NCBI RefSeq assembly: GCF_004341085.1
Contig: NZ_SLXW01000004.1
Coordinates: 434,001-498,000, forward strand
Source of the DNA: Sphingomonas sp. PP-CE-1G-424
GTDB lineage: Bacteria > Pseudomonadota > Alphaproteobacteria > Sphingomonadales > Sphingomonadaceae
Direction of reading: 5' to 3'
DNA length: 64,000 bases
Shown here piece by piece: positions 16,520-25,844 of this stretch (positions are counted from its first letter, which is position 1; each line of letters starts with the position of its first letter). The position numbers and the translations under genes were made by a program. The notes beneath the pieces are model-generated. The model was not told the origin of the DNA. It searched no databases and saw only the letters and a list, made by a program, of their open reading frames with translations.

Positions 16520-18367
16520 TTATCGGCGAGCGGAACTGTCGAGCATGCGCGCCGGGCTGACGATCGCGCGGTTACGTCCCTCGCGCTTGGCCTGATACAG
16601 CGCGGCATCCGCGGTTTGGATCAGCGTCGTTCCATCGCGCGACATGTCGGGGTTCCAGGTCGCGAGCCCGAACGACATGGTCGTCGATCCAAGCCGTTTG
16701 CCGCTCTGCTCCAGCGTGAGGTCGGCGATCGTCTGCCGGACGATTTCGACGCGGTTCAACAGCGTTTCGGCGGTCGTCCCCGGCGCGATGATCGTGAATT
16801 CCTCGCCGCCGAAACGACATACGACGTCGCCGTCGCGGAAGCGGGCGCGCAGTTCGTTGGCAACCGCGTGCAAGACGAAGTCGCCCGCATCGTGCCCGAA
16901 CTCGTCGTTGAACCGCTTGAAGTGATCGATATCGCACATCACCAGGCTGAGCGGCGGACCGCCGCGCGCGGCGCGGGCGATCTCGATCGCCAGCGTCTCC
17001 TCCATGTAGCGGCGATTGAACAACCCGGTCAGCGGATCGCGGATCGTCTGTTCGCGCAGATCGCGCTGCAACCGGTGGTTGACGAGCGCCGAGGCGATGT
17101 TCTCCGCGAGCACGGTCAACTGAAAGCGGCTGTCGCCGGTGATCATGCCCTGCAGATACAGCACGCCGATGACTTCACCGGACGCGAGGAGCGGCTCGCA
17201 GTGATAGACCGTCGCCGCATCGCCAACGTGCGCACAAACGATATCGCCGCCCGGTACCGCGACGAAGTGGCTCTGGCCGCGCCGCAACGCCCAGCATTGG
17301 TCGGGCGCGAACCCGTCGGTTTCGATCGCGACGCCGCCCCAGGTCGCCATCGGCGTCAACAGGTTGCGCGAGTTGTTGTGGACGAACAGCGCGCCGGGCA
17401 GTCCCGGCAGCACGCGCGGCACGAACAGCTGGACGATCTGCGCCAGTTCCATGTCGGTGCGCGCGGCCTGCATGCGGTGCGCCATCCCGCCGAGAAGCTC
17501 GATCGCCTCGCCGCGTTCGCGCATGCTGTCGGCGTTGCGGACCAGCTCCCCGTTGGCATGCTGAAGCTGGTGCTCGCTCTGCACCTGTTCGCCGACCGCA
17601 GCCTCCAGCAGCTCTGCCATCGCGTTGTAGCCCGTCGCGAGGTCGTCGAACTCGCGCGACCCCATCGCGCTGGTGATCCTGGCGCTGCGGTCGCCCTTGC
17701 CGAGATCGGCCATCGCCTCCTTCATCAGGACCGAGGGGCGTTTGATCCCGCGAATGACGAGGCCGGACACCAGGATGACGATCAGCGCGATGATCGCCAC
17801 GCCTGCGATGGCGAGCCGACGCACGCCTGTCAGCCGCTGCCCCGCCGCGTCGGTCCGCTGCGTCTGAAGGTTGCGCTCCTCGGCCAGAAACTCGCGCGCT
17901 CGGAGCGTGATGGTCGACATCAGGTCCCGCCCGCGCCCGCTGGCCACCATCGCCGCAGCCCTGTCGAATGCGCCCACCTGGCCGAGGTCGAGGGGACCAC
18001 GCAGAACCGCGGTCCGTTCGCGGATCAATCGACGAAGCTCGTTTGCGCGCATGTTCTGAACGGGATTGTCGGCAGTGAGCAACGCAACTTGCGAGATATC
18101 GCTCAGCGAACCCGTGACGCGATCTTCGAATGACTGCGCGAACGCCGGGTTGTGCGTGATGATGAAGCCGCGCTGGCCCGACTCCGCGTCACGAAGCTCG
18201 CCGAGCGCCTGGGTCATCGTCTCGATGACCTCTGCCGAATGCGTCACCTGACCGAAGCTGTCGCGTGTGTCGAGCGAAGCGTGGATGAGCAAGGCCGCGA
18301 GTGCCGTCAGGGCAACGACGACGACGACGCCCAGCATGGCTATGCGCGAGGAGAGCGACGACAACAT
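16520..18367 (-). CDS. Diguanylate cyclase, CHASE3-HAMP-GAF-GGDEF
   Basis: A 615-residue inner-membrane sensor. Order: N-terminal helix (~8-28), a periplasmic CHASE3-like helical domain with LGELRDAESGQRGFIITHNP, a second helix (~183-208), HAMP, a GAF-like domain (~295-430) and GGDEF. The active-site motif is FGGEEF at 519-524, and the product-inhibition I-site RxxD is present as RDGD at 511-514, so an active, feedback-inhibited cyclase making c-di-GMP is expected. It is divergent from the GGDEF-EAL gene across a 244-base region. The signal it senses is unknown. Confidence 0.92.
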   Translation of the reverse strand: MLSSLSSRIAMLGVVVVVALTALAALLIHASLDTRDSFGQVTHSAEVIETMTQALGELRDAESGQRGFIITHNPAFAQSFEDRVTGSLSDISQVALLTADNPVQNMRANELRRLIRERTAVLRGPLDLGQVGAFDRAAAMVASGRGRDLMSTITLRAREFLAEERNLQTQRTDAAGQRLTGVRRLAIAGVAIIALIVILVSGLVIRGIKRPSVLMKEAMADLGKGDRSARITSAMGSREFDDLATGYNAMAELLEAAVGEQVQSEHQLQHANGELVRNADSMRERGEAIELLGGMAHRMQAARTDMELAQIVQLFVPRVLPGLPGALFVHNNSRNLLTPMATWGGVAIETDGFAPDQCWALRRGQSHFVAVPGGDIVCAHVGDAATVYHCEPLLASGEVIGVLYLQGMITGDSRFQLTVLAENIASALVNHRLQRDLREQTIRDPLTGLFNRRYMEETLAIEIARAARGGPPLSLVMCDIDHFKRFNDEFGHDAGDFVLHAVANELRARFRDGDVVCRFGGEEFTIIAPGTTAETLLNRVEIVRQTIADLTLEQSGKRLGSTTMSFGLATWNPDMSRDGTTLIQTADAALYQAKREGRNRAIVSPARMLDSSARR

Positions 18368-18529
18368 CTCTTAAGTCTAGCGCGAAAGACGTTGCCAAAG
18401 TCTGACCATGCCGGAAAAATTCGAAATGGTTTCTTGCTGTCCAGGCCATATCCGCTCGGCAGTGCGCCGGTTGAACGCCGTCATTGCCGCGGCGGCGGGC
18501 ACGTCGGGCCGCGCGAGGACCCCAATCAA

Positions 18530-18590
18530 CCCAAAGCGGGTTTATTGATATATGTTGTCGAAATTATACGTAACTTGTTAGTGTTTCGCA
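18530..18590 (+). promoter_or_regulatory. AT-rich promoter region before the GGDEF-EAL gene
   Basis: A sharply AT-rich stretch (TTGATATATGTTG, AAATTATACGTAAC) inside otherwise GC-rich DNA, 20-80 bases upstream of the GGDEF-EAL start and in the region shared with the divergent cyclase gene. Promoter-like hexamers occur (TTGATA, TTATAC) but not with ideal spacing, so exact boxes are not assigned. Confidence 0.35.
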
Positions 18591-18611
18591 GGCAGTTAGG
18601 TCCGCAAGACC

Positions 18612-20771
18612 ATGCCAAACCAGCGAAATTTTCGAAGCGAATCGTCGCGTGGCAGCCATTGGCGACGCGCGGCGACCAGTGCGCGCGACGATATCGTCTT
18701 TGCTGGTCGGACCGCGGCCGGTCCCTCGCTCGACGATTCCGCGGATCGAACGGGCCTGCTCGGCACGGCAATCCGGTTCGCCGCGTCGCTGCTGAACTTG
18801 GTGCCGTTTTCGCGCGTCGTCGCGGGTCCGAAGGCGGTCATCGTCCTCCTCGTCCTGGCGGTTACGCTGTGCCTCGGCACGCTGATCTACGTCCAGCATG
18901 CCAACAGCGTGATCGTCGACCGCGACATGGACGCGGCGGTGTCGTTGAGCGAGATCGCGGCACGGTTCGATCACGAAGACGGCAATCTGTACCGGCTGAT
19001 GGTCGACGAAGCGGCAAGCGGACCGTCCGCGGGCGGCGAACATCGTCTCGGCCGGATCAGCGCCCGGATTGACCGGATCAGTGCCGATCTCGCAGCGCAG
19101 CAGCAGGCCATGTCGCCGCACGATCGCGCGCGCGCCGCCAACGTCGTCGTCGAACTCGCGAAATATCGCGAGGCGGTCGACGTGGTCTCGTCGATGCTGG
19201 AGATCGATTTCGCGACCAGCGTTGGCATGCTTCGGCCGTTCCGCGCCAATGCCGATCACGTCCTGACGGCGATCAAGGGTATCGCCGCGTCGGGCATCAC
19301 CGACGCGCACCGCCATGCCGAGGAGGCCGCCTGGCGGACCCGTCTGCTCGTCGCGCTGGTCACGACCGCGATGCTGATCGTCGCCGCGCTGTCCTATGCC
19401 TGGCTTGCGCTGGCGGCGACACGGGGGACGCAGTTGCGCGCGGAAATCATCCGGCGCGGCGTCGCCGAACAGGAAGCGCTGCTGCTGGCGCGAACCGACG
19501 CGCTGACGGGGTTGGTCAATCGACGCGTGTTCGTCGGCGATATCGAACGCGCGGTCGGCGCGGCGCTGGCGTCCGACAGCAAATTGTCGGTGATCCTGAC
19601 CGATCTCGACAGTTTCAAGGACGCCAACGACACGCATGGCCACGCGGCGGGCGACACGGTGCTGAAAGTGGTCGCGCACCGCTTGCGGGTCGTCTTCGGG
19701 GCGAACAGCACGATCGCGCGGCTGGGCGGCGACGAGTTCGCCATCCTCCTGCCGCAGGACCAGGAGCATAGCGACGTGATGGCGCTGGCCCACCAAGCGA
19801 GCGTCGCGTTGCATGAGCCGCTTGTGTGGCGCGGCAACATGATCAAGGTCGGCGCCAGCATCGGCGTCTCGCGGTTCCCCGAGGACGGATCCGAACCCGA
19901 CGACCTGCTGCACGCCGCCGACATCGCGATGTACGAGGCCAAGCGCGACCGGATACGACGGGTCTGCCTGTTCGCGCCGGCGATGGAGCTCGACCGTCTC
20001 GAACGGCGCCGGATGGAGCAGGAACTGTGCGATGGCATCGTGCGCGGCGAGATACGGCCGTTCTATCAGCCGATCATGCGGTTCTCGGACGGCCAGCTCT
20101 ATGGCTTCGAGGTCCTCGCACGGTGGTATCATCCGCGTCTGGGGCTGCTGACGCCCGACAGGTTCGTCCGGATCGCCGAAACCACCGGGCAGATCACCGA
20201 GATGACCAAGTCGGTCCTGCGTCAGGCCTGTATCGACCTCAGCCATATGCCCGATCATCTGCGGATGGCGGTGAACATATCGCCGATGCAGCTTGAGGAG
20301 CCGAACCTCGCCGAGACGCTGATCGGGATCATCCGCGATGCGCATGTGATCCCGTCGCGGATCGAGATCGAGATCACCGAGGATGCGGTGATGGACGACG
20401 TCGTCGCCGCCGAACGCGTGCTCGACACGTTCCGTCGGAGCGGGATATCGATTGCGCTCGACGATTTCGGCACCGGCTATTCGAGCCTGTCCCACCTGCG
20501 GCGGTTCAAATTCGACAAGATCAAGATCGACCAAAGCTTCGTCAGGTCGATGCACGAGAGCGTCGAAAGCGAAAAGCTGATCGATGCGATCGTCGCGCTG
20601 GCGGTGAATTTCGGCATGGAAGTGACCGCCGAGGGCATCGAAGACGCGCAGACCGCGAGCCTGCTCGCACAGCGCGGTTGCACGCAGGGGCAGGGCTATT
20701 TCTTCGGCAAGCCGACCGCGTTCGCGCAGGCTGCCGCGCTCGTCACGCGTGGTGAGCGCGAAGCGGCGTGA
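18612..20771 (+). CDS. GGDEF-EAL c-di-GMP signalling protein
   Basis: A 719-residue membrane protein: a cytoplasmic N-terminus of ~75 residues, a helix (VIVLLVLAVTLCLGTLIYV), a periplasmic helical sensor region, a second helix, then GGDEF and EAL domains. The GGDEF motif is intact but the RxxD inhibitory site is absent (GANS in its place). The EAL domain has FEVLARW (EVL variant), VNISP, EITED, LDDFGTGYSS, KIKID and EGIE, i.e. the metal and catalytic residues of an active phosphodiesterase. A YfiR-like protein and a TBDR follow, suggesting that the periplasmic region is controlled by them. Confidence 0.92.
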   Translation: MPNQRNFRSESSRGSHWRRAATSARDDIVFAGRTAAGPSLDDSADRTGLLGTAIRFAASLLNLVPFSRVVAGPKAVIVLLVLAVTLCLGTLIYVQHANSVIVDRDMDAAVSLSEIAARFDHEDGNLYRLMVDEAASGPSAGGEHRLGRISARIDRISADLAAQQQAMSPHDRARAANVVVELAKYREAVDVVSSMLEIDFATSVGMLRPFRANADHVLTAIKGIAASGITDAHRHAEEAAWRTRLLVALVTTAMLIVAALSYAWLALAATRGTQLRAEIIRRGVAEQEALLLARTDALTGLVNRRVFVGDIERAVGAALASDSKLSVILTDLDSFKDANDTHGHAAGDTVLKVVAHRLRVVFGANSTIARLGGDEFAILLPQDQEHSDVMALAHQASVALHEPLVWRGNMIKVGASIGVSRFPEDGSEPDDLLHAADIAMYEAKRDRIRRVCLFAPAMELDRLERRRMEQELCDGIVRGEIRPFYQPIMRFSDGQLYGFEVLARWYHPRLGLLTPDRFVRIAETTGQITEMTKSVLRQACIDLSHMPDHLRMAVNISPMQLEEPNLAETLIGIIRDAHVIPSRIEIEITEDAVMDDVVAAERVLDTFRRSGISIALDDFGTGYSSLSHLRRFKFDKIKIDQSFVRSMHESVESEKLIDAIVALAVNFGMEVTAEGIEDAQTASLLAQRGCTQGQGYFFGKPTAFAQAAALVTRGEREAA

Positions 20772-20925
20772 CAATTTCCGTGCCGTATCGCGCGTGGTCC
20801 GCAGGTGGCGCGCGTCGACCCAAGCCAGCCACGATATTCTCCGCGACGACCCGTTTTCCTACGGGCGCCGGGCATCGCCCATTGCCGAAACCCGCTGTCA
20901 TGCGGGACGAACCCTTAGGATCAAC

Positions 20926-21456
20926 GTGAAATCTCTGTCGTATCTCGCGGGTCCCATCCTCGCCTTTTCGGCCGTGCTGCCGACGCAGCCGGCACCGTCG
21001 GCGGTGCTCAACGTGCCGGTCGCGGCGCGTGTCATCACCTTCGTGCAGCCGGCACCGGTCGGCGTCGTGCCGGTCGCGATCGTGTACGAGCCCGGCAATG
21101 CCGCATCGGAAGCGGACGCGGCGGATATGGAACGCGCGCTGTCGAACGGCATCACGATCGGCCGGGCGACGCTGCGGACCCGGCGCGTGGCCGTGTCGAA
21201 CCTCGAACAGCTGAGCGGGGTCAAGGCCGCCTTCGTGACGACGGGCCTGCGCGCGTATCAGGACGAGGTCGCGGCGGCGGCCGGCGCGCAGTCGGTTCTG
21301 ACGATCACGGCGGACTCCGCCTGCGTGATCAGCGGGAAGTGCGTCGTCGGCATCACCAGCCCGAACCGGACGCAGATCATCGTCAGCAAGGCGGCGGCGC
21401 GCCGCAGCGGTATCCGCTTCGGCTCGGCATTCCTCATGCTCGTCAAGGAGGTCTGA
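20926..21456 (+). CDS. YfiR-like periplasmic protein (DUF4154-like)
   Basis: A 176-residue protein with an N-terminal secretion signal (VKSLSYLAGPILAFSAVLPTQP). The C-terminus, QIIVSKAAARRSGIRFGSAFLMLVKEV, resembles the end of YfiR-type proteins (E-I-N-L-xx-A-xx-G-L-x-I-S-S-x-L-L-x-L-A). Cys133 and Cys139 (SACVISGKCV) lie where YfiR has a disulfide pair. YfiR represses the cyclase YfiN in the periplasm. The GTG start has TAGGAT upstream. The TBDR starts two bases after this gene, and a GGDEF-EAL gene precedes it. The homology is read by eye from the C-terminal pattern and needs a profile search. Confidence 0.6.
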   Translation: MKSLSYLAGPILAFSAVLPTQPAPSAVLNVPVAARVITFVQPAPVGVVPVAIVYEPGNAASEADAADMERALSNGITIGRATLRTRRVAVSNLEQLSGVKAAFVTTGLRAYQDEVAAAAGAQSVLTITADSACVISGKCVVGITSPNRTQIIVSKAAARRSGIRFGSAFLMLVKEV

Positions 21457-21458
21457 TC

Positions 21459-23519
21459 GTGCGGTATCGTACTTCGCTTCGTCTTGCCGCAATCGCGATC
21501 CTGCCGCTCGTCGCGATGCCCGTGCATGCGCAACGCATGGATTACGACCTGCTGAGCCAGACGATGGGCGAACCCGTCACCAAGAGCGTCACCGGCAAGC
21601 CGCAACGCCAGTCGGAAAGCCCTGCATCGACGATCGTCATCAACCACGACCAGATCCTGCGCTCGCCGGCGAAGGACGTTCCGAGCCTGCTCAATACCTA
21701 TGCCGGGATCGACGTGAACCACTGGACCGCGGGGCAGAGCGACATCGCGGTGCGCGGCGGCGTGCAGACGTACAACCCGCGGCTGCTCGTGCTGGTCAAC
21801 GGGCGCCAGGTCTATCTCGATCACTATGGGATGACCGACTGGAACCTGCTGGGCATCCAGCTCGAGGAAATCCAGCAGATCGAACTCGTGCGCGGCCCGG
21901 TCGGTGCGCTGTTCGGGTTCAATGCGGCGAGCGGCGTCGTCAACATCATCACGATCGATCCGCTGGCGAGCCGCAAGATCTTCGCGACCGCCGAGGCCGG
22001 CAATCATGGCTATGGCCGGATCGCCGGTGCGCTCAGCATGCCGGTCTCCAGCGCGATCGGACTCCGGGTGTCCGGCGGGCACATGCGCGAGAACGAGCGC
22101 GCGATACCGGCCGACCAGATCCAGCCCGCGCGCGCCGACGACGTGATCCGTGACGACGTGTCGGCGACGGTCGATGCCGATCTCGATGCGCAGACCCAAT
22201 TGAGCGTGACCGGCGGCTATGCGCGCAATCGCCAGCTGGAACTGCTCGTCACGCAGATTTACAGCGAACAGCTCTACAGGACGCGCAATATCGGCGTGCA
22301 CGTAGATCGCGATACGCCGTGGGGCAGCATCACCGCGCAGGTGTACAACAACTGGCTCGATGCCCGATATGGGATCGGCTCGAACGATCCGGGACGCGCG
22401 CCGATCGCCGCGCTGCAGACCTTCGACCTGTCGGCACGCACCTTCGTCGCGCAGACCTCGGCGCTGGTCAGGCTGAGCGGCGACGATACCGCGCGGATCG
22501 GTGTCGAGTACCGCGACAACCGCGTCGACAGCGGCGTGACTTTTTCGCGGATCACCGACTATTCGGTCCTTTCGGCCAATGCGATGCTCGACGTGCGGGT
22601 CGCCGATCCGCTGTCGGTGAACCTTGCCGGCCGGATCGACACGCTGTCGCTGGGGCAATCGGGGACGATCGCCGCGATCACCGCCAACACCGCGCGCGAC
22701 TTCGACCGCTCGTTCACCGCGTTCAGTTTCAACGCCGCGGCGGTCTATCAGCTGGGGGTTCGGCAGACCGTTCGGCTGAACGGCGGGCGCGCCGTGCAGG
22801 CACCGTCGCTGGTGGTGTTCGGGATGAACATCCCGGTGACGTTCGTGGGCGTGCCGCTGCCGGTCGTCGTCGCGGGCGATCCGGCGATCAAACCGGTCGA
22901 GGTCTGGAGCGCCGAACTCGCCTATGATTACCGGATCTCCGACGCGCTGGAAATCAAGACGGTGGCGTTCTTCACCCGCACGAACAACGCGATCGCCTAT
23001 CCCGGCGACAATCCGGTGCTCGAGATCCACGGCGTGACCGATCCGTTCCTCGTCACGCGGGTCGCCAATATCGGGAATTTCCGCACGTACGGCGTGGAGC
23101 TGTCGGCGCGGGGGGCGATCCGGGACCATGTCACCTGGCGCGCGAATTATTCCTTCACGCAGACCGACGAAGCGTTGCCGGGGAATGCCCGCGGCATCGA
23201 ATATTCGTTCCTGCCCGGCGAAGCGACCGCCCGGCACAAGGCCAATCTCGTGATCGATTATAGCGACGCGCGGTGGTCCGGATCGGTGGTCGGCCGGTAT
23301 ACGTCCGCGACGCGCCAGCTCAGCACGCGGCCCGATACGTTTCTCGATCTGTTCGACGTGTCGGCCGCGCTGGCGTTGGATGCGAAGGTCGGCGTCCGCC
23401 TGTCACGGACGGTCTCGGCCTGGGTTGCGGGCGAGAATCTGACGCACGCGTCGGGGGCTGGAGGGTCTCCTCTGCCCGCGGATACGCGGTTGCGGTCGGG
23501 GATCAGCTTTTCGTTCTGA
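21459..23519 (+). CDS. TonB-dependent receptor (YfiR-linked)
   Basis: A 686-residue outer-membrane receptor with a signal peptide (RYRTSLRLAAIAILPLVAMPVHA). The plug domain includes VPSLLNTYAGIDVNHW, DIAVRGGVQTYNPRLLVLVNGRQVYLDHYG and IELVRGPVGALFGFNAASGVVNI; the 22-strand barrel ends in SGISFSF with a terminal phenylalanine. AAGGAG precedes the GTG start, two bases after the YfiR-like gene, so they are cotranscribed. The plug resembles that of colicin/siderophore-type receptors, but the ligand is unknown. Linkage to c-di-GMP genes suggests signalling as well as transport. Confidence 0.93.
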   Translation: MRYRTSLRLAAIAILPLVAMPVHAQRMDYDLLSQTMGEPVTKSVTGKPQRQSESPASTIVINHDQILRSPAKDVPSLLNTYAGIDVNHWTAGQSDIAVRGGVQTYNPRLLVLVNGRQVYLDHYGMTDWNLLGIQLEEIQQIELVRGPVGALFGFNAASGVVNIITIDPLASRKIFATAEAGNHGYGRIAGALSMPVSSAIGLRVSGGHMRENERAIPADQIQPARADDVIRDDVSATVDADLDAQTQLSVTGGYARNRQLELLVTQIYSEQLYRTRNIGVHVDRDTPWGSITAQVYNNWLDARYGIGSNDPGRAPIAALQTFDLSARTFVAQTSALVRLSGDDTARIGVEYRDNRVDSGVTFSRITDYSVLSANAMLDVRVADPLSVNLAGRIDTLSLGQSGTIAAITANTARDFDRSFTAFSFNAAAVYQLGVRQTVRLNGGRAVQAPSLVVFGMNIPVTFVGVPLPVVVAGDPAIKPVEVWSAELAYDYRISDALEIKTVAFFTRTNNAIAYPGDNPVLEIHGVTDPFLVTRVANIGNFRTYGVELSARGAIRDHVTWRANYSFTQTDEALPGNARGIEYSFLPGEATARHKANLVIDYSDARWSGSVVGRYTSATRQLSTRPDTFLDLFDVSAALALDAKVGVRLSRTVSAWVAGENLTHASGAGGSPLPADTRLRSGISFSF

Positions 23520-23528
23520 CCGCTGCGA

Positions 23529-24998
23529 TCAGGCTCCGACGCCGCGCTCGTGGGCCCAGACCACGGCGGCGCTGCGTCGGTTCACGCCGATCTTGGCGTA
23601 GAGCCGCGCGACATGGTTGCGGACCGTGTTGCGCGACAGGCCAAGCCGCTCGGCGATCGCCGCGTCGTCGAGATCCTGGCAGATCAGTTCGAGCACCTCG
23701 CGTTCGCGTTTGCTGAGATCGGTCGAGGGGGCGCTGGTCCCGGGCAGCGCGCGCGGATTCCGCAGCGTCGCCAGCTTGTCCATGATCGAGCGGCTGAGCC
23801 AGTTGGCGTCCTTCATCACCGCGTCGATCGCCTCGACGAGATCGAGTTCGCCGCGCCGTCGTGCCGAGATGTCCTGATACAGCCATAGCACGCACGGTTC
23901 GCCGTCGACGCTGATCCGTTCGGCGGACACCAGGCAGTCGAGCCCTTCGCCGTTCTTGTGGAGCAGCCGGACATCGTGGCCGCGAAATCCGCCGGACTCG
24001 CGGATCTCGGTTTCCAGGCCCTCGCGTTGCACCGCATCGTTCCACAGTTGCAGGTCGTCCGCGACCATGCCCACCACCGCCTTCTCGGTGTAGCCGGTGA
24101 GCGTCTTGAACGCGGCATTGACCTGCGCGATGCGGTTGTCGTCGCCCTGCGTCACGACCATCGCGATCGGTGCCATCTCGAACACCGATGCGAAGTGGCG
24201 TTCGCTAGCCTGCAACGCGCGTTCGGCCTGACGACGCGGTTCGAGATCGGCGAAGGTGAACAGCAGGCAGTCTTCGTTTGCGACCTCGATCGGCTGTCCG
24301 GCCAGCACCACCAGCGTCTTGTCGCCGCTCGCCAATGGCAGTTCCGCTTCGAGCTGCGGGACCGTCTTGCCCGCGGCCACGCAGTCCCTGACGAACGGCT
24401 TACGCTGCACCTCGGTCAGGAAATCGAACTCGAACAGCGTCTTGCCGATGATCTGGTCGCGGCTGTAGCCCGACAAGTCGAGAAACCCCTGGTTGACGAG
24501 CACATAGCGCTGGTCGGCAACGCGGATGATCAGGGCTGGCGCGGGATTGGCATGGAACATCGCCTCGAACCGGTCTTCGGCGTCGAACCGTTCGGACACG
24601 TCGTTGATGACGAGCCCCAGGCAATCGGGTTCGCCGCCATCCTCGTCCATGACGATATCGCGAACCTGATGCACCCAGCGTGGTTCGTCCGCACCCGCCG
24701 GGCCGACCTCGACGATCAGGTCGGGAAAGCTCTCCCCTGCGAGCAGTCGCATCAGCGGGTATTCGCGGCGCGGGATTTTCCGGTGGTTCCGGTGGCGCAG
24801 GTCGAACCGCGCGGCGTACTCGTCGGCGGTCTCGCCCAGGTCCTTCACCGAGAATATCCCGTGCATCTTCAGTGCCGCGGGGTTCGCACTGAGGATGACG
24901 CCGGTCGGATCCATCAGGATCACGCCTTCGAGCAGCCCGGTCATGAGCTGTTCGAGATGGTGCAGCGTGGGGGCGTGGAGTGGGGGGGGCTTCGTCAT
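23529..24998 (-). CDS. Multi-PAS LuxR-type transcriptional regulator
   Basis: A protein of about 489 residues with three PAS-like segments (first GVILMDPTGVILSANPAALKMHG, second ALIIRVADQRYVLVNQGFLDLSGY, third IAMVVTQGDDNRIAQVNAAFKTLTGY with its PAC HDVRLLHKNGEG) and a C-terminal LuxR HTH (LSKREREVLELICQDLDDAAIAERLGLSRNTVRNHVARL). There is no receiver or kinase domain, so signals must be sensed by the PAS domains directly. The start MTKPPPLHAP is preferred; ATGs at 25025 and 25058 are possible. It is convergent with the TBDR gene and divergent from the stress cluster. Confidence 0.88.
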   Translation of the reverse strand: MTKPPPLHAPTLHHLEQLMTGLLEGVILMDPTGVILSANPAALKMHGIFSVKDLGETADEYAARFDLRHRNHRKIPRREYPLMRLLAGESFPDLIVEVGPAGADEPRWVHQVRDIVMDEDGGEPDCLGLVINDVSERFDAEDRFEAMFHANPAPALIIRVADQRYVLVNQGFLDLSGYSRDQIIGKTLFEFDFLTEVQRKPFVRDCVAAGKTVPQLEAELPLASGDKTLVVLAGQPIEVANEDCLLFTFADLEPRRQAERALQASERHFASVFEMAPIAMVVTQGDDNRIAQVNAAFKTLTGYTEKAVVGMVADDLQLWNDAVQREGLETEIRESGGFRGHDVRLLHKNGEGLDCLVSAERISVDGEPCVLWLYQDISARRRGELDLVEAIDAVMKDANWLSRSIMDKLATLRNPRALPGTSAPSTDLSKREREVLELICQDLDDAAIAERLGLSRNTVRNHVARLYAKIGVNRRSAAVVWAHERGVGA

Positions 24999-25159
24999 AC
25001 CGCGTCCAGCGCCGGCGGGGGGCATCCGGTTCCGCCCATGAAGGCTCAAAAATACCAAACACCCCGGTATTCCTGCACCAACCGGTAAAAGTGACGAACT
25101 GAACGGAACCGCGAGTCCGACTGTTAAGCATCCCGTATCACACTTCAGGAAGCCTCATC

Positions 25160-25429
25160 ATGAACCTCATTATCCTTCTAATCGTCGGCGGACTCATCGG
25201 CTGGGTCGCCAGCATGATCATGCGGACCGATGCGCAGCAGGGGATCTTTCTCAACATCGTCGTCGGCATCGTCGGCGCGTTGCTCGCCGGGTTCCTGATC
25301 ACGCCGCTGATCGGTGGCGCCTCGATCATGGACGGCGCGCTCAACATCCAGTCGATCCTGATCTCCCTGGTCGGCGCGGTCATCCTGCTCGCGATCATCA
25401 ACCTGTTTCGTCGCGGCACGGCACGCTGA
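25160..25429 (+). CDS. GlsB/YeaQ/YmgE family stress-response membrane protein
   Basis: An 89-residue protein with three hydrophobic helices: IILLIVGGLIGWVASMIM, then IVVGIVGALLAGFLI and SILISLVGAVILLAIINL. The Gly-rich GGLIGWVASMIM start is the family hallmark (transglycosylase-associated protein family). Members are induced in stationary phase or acid stress. It heads a group of three stress-type genes that ends at a clear terminator. Confidence 0.92.
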   Translation: MNLIILLIVGGLIGWVASMIMRTDAQQGIFLNIVVGIVGALLAGFLITPLIGGASIMDGALNIQSILISLVGAVILLAIINLFRRGTAR

Positions 25430-25506
25430 GCAAACGGCGCGGCAGTTTCACCGTGGAACTGCCGCCCCGACTGCGGATTATCGAAGAACAAGAAACAAAG
25501 GAGAGT

Positions 25507-25821
25507 ATGATGACTGTTCGAGCATTTATGGCCTGTGGCGCAATGCTGCTGGCGTCGAGCGCCGTCGCACAGACCGCGACGCATACCGGCGCACACAACC
25601 CCGCGATCAAGAACAACGACGCCGCACACGTTGCGGCCCCCGCCAGCGGCGCCAATTCCTTCTCGCAAGACCAGGCGCGCGGCCGGCTGACCAAGGCCGG
25701 CTATCGGTCGGTGTCCGCGCTGACCAAGGACAAGGACGGCGTCTGGCGGGGCATGGCGACCCGCGGCGGCAAGAAGGTCCATGTCGGGCTCGACTACAAG
25801 GGCAACGTGACCGCGCGCTGA
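25507..25821 (+). CDS. Small secreted protein, PepSY-like
   Basis: A 104-residue protein with a signal peptide ending SSAVAQ, a low-complexity His/Ala/Asn linker, and a C-terminal ~55-residue domain (SQDQARGRLTKAGYRSVSALTKDKDGVWRG...VGLDYKGNVTA). The alpha-beta pattern is like PepSY/SmpA-type small domains: a helix that senses, then strands. AAAGGAG lies before tandem ATG codons; the first is used. Periplasmic; function unknown. It sits between GlsB and a 17M-type stress protein. Confidence 0.7.
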   Translation: MMTVRAFMACGAMLLASSAVAQTATHTGAHNPAIKNNDAAHVAAPASGANSFSQDQARGRLTKAGYRSVSALTKDKDGVWRGMATRGGKKVHVGLDYKGNVTAR

Positions 25822-25844
25822 TCCCATTTCTTAGGAGAGAAACG

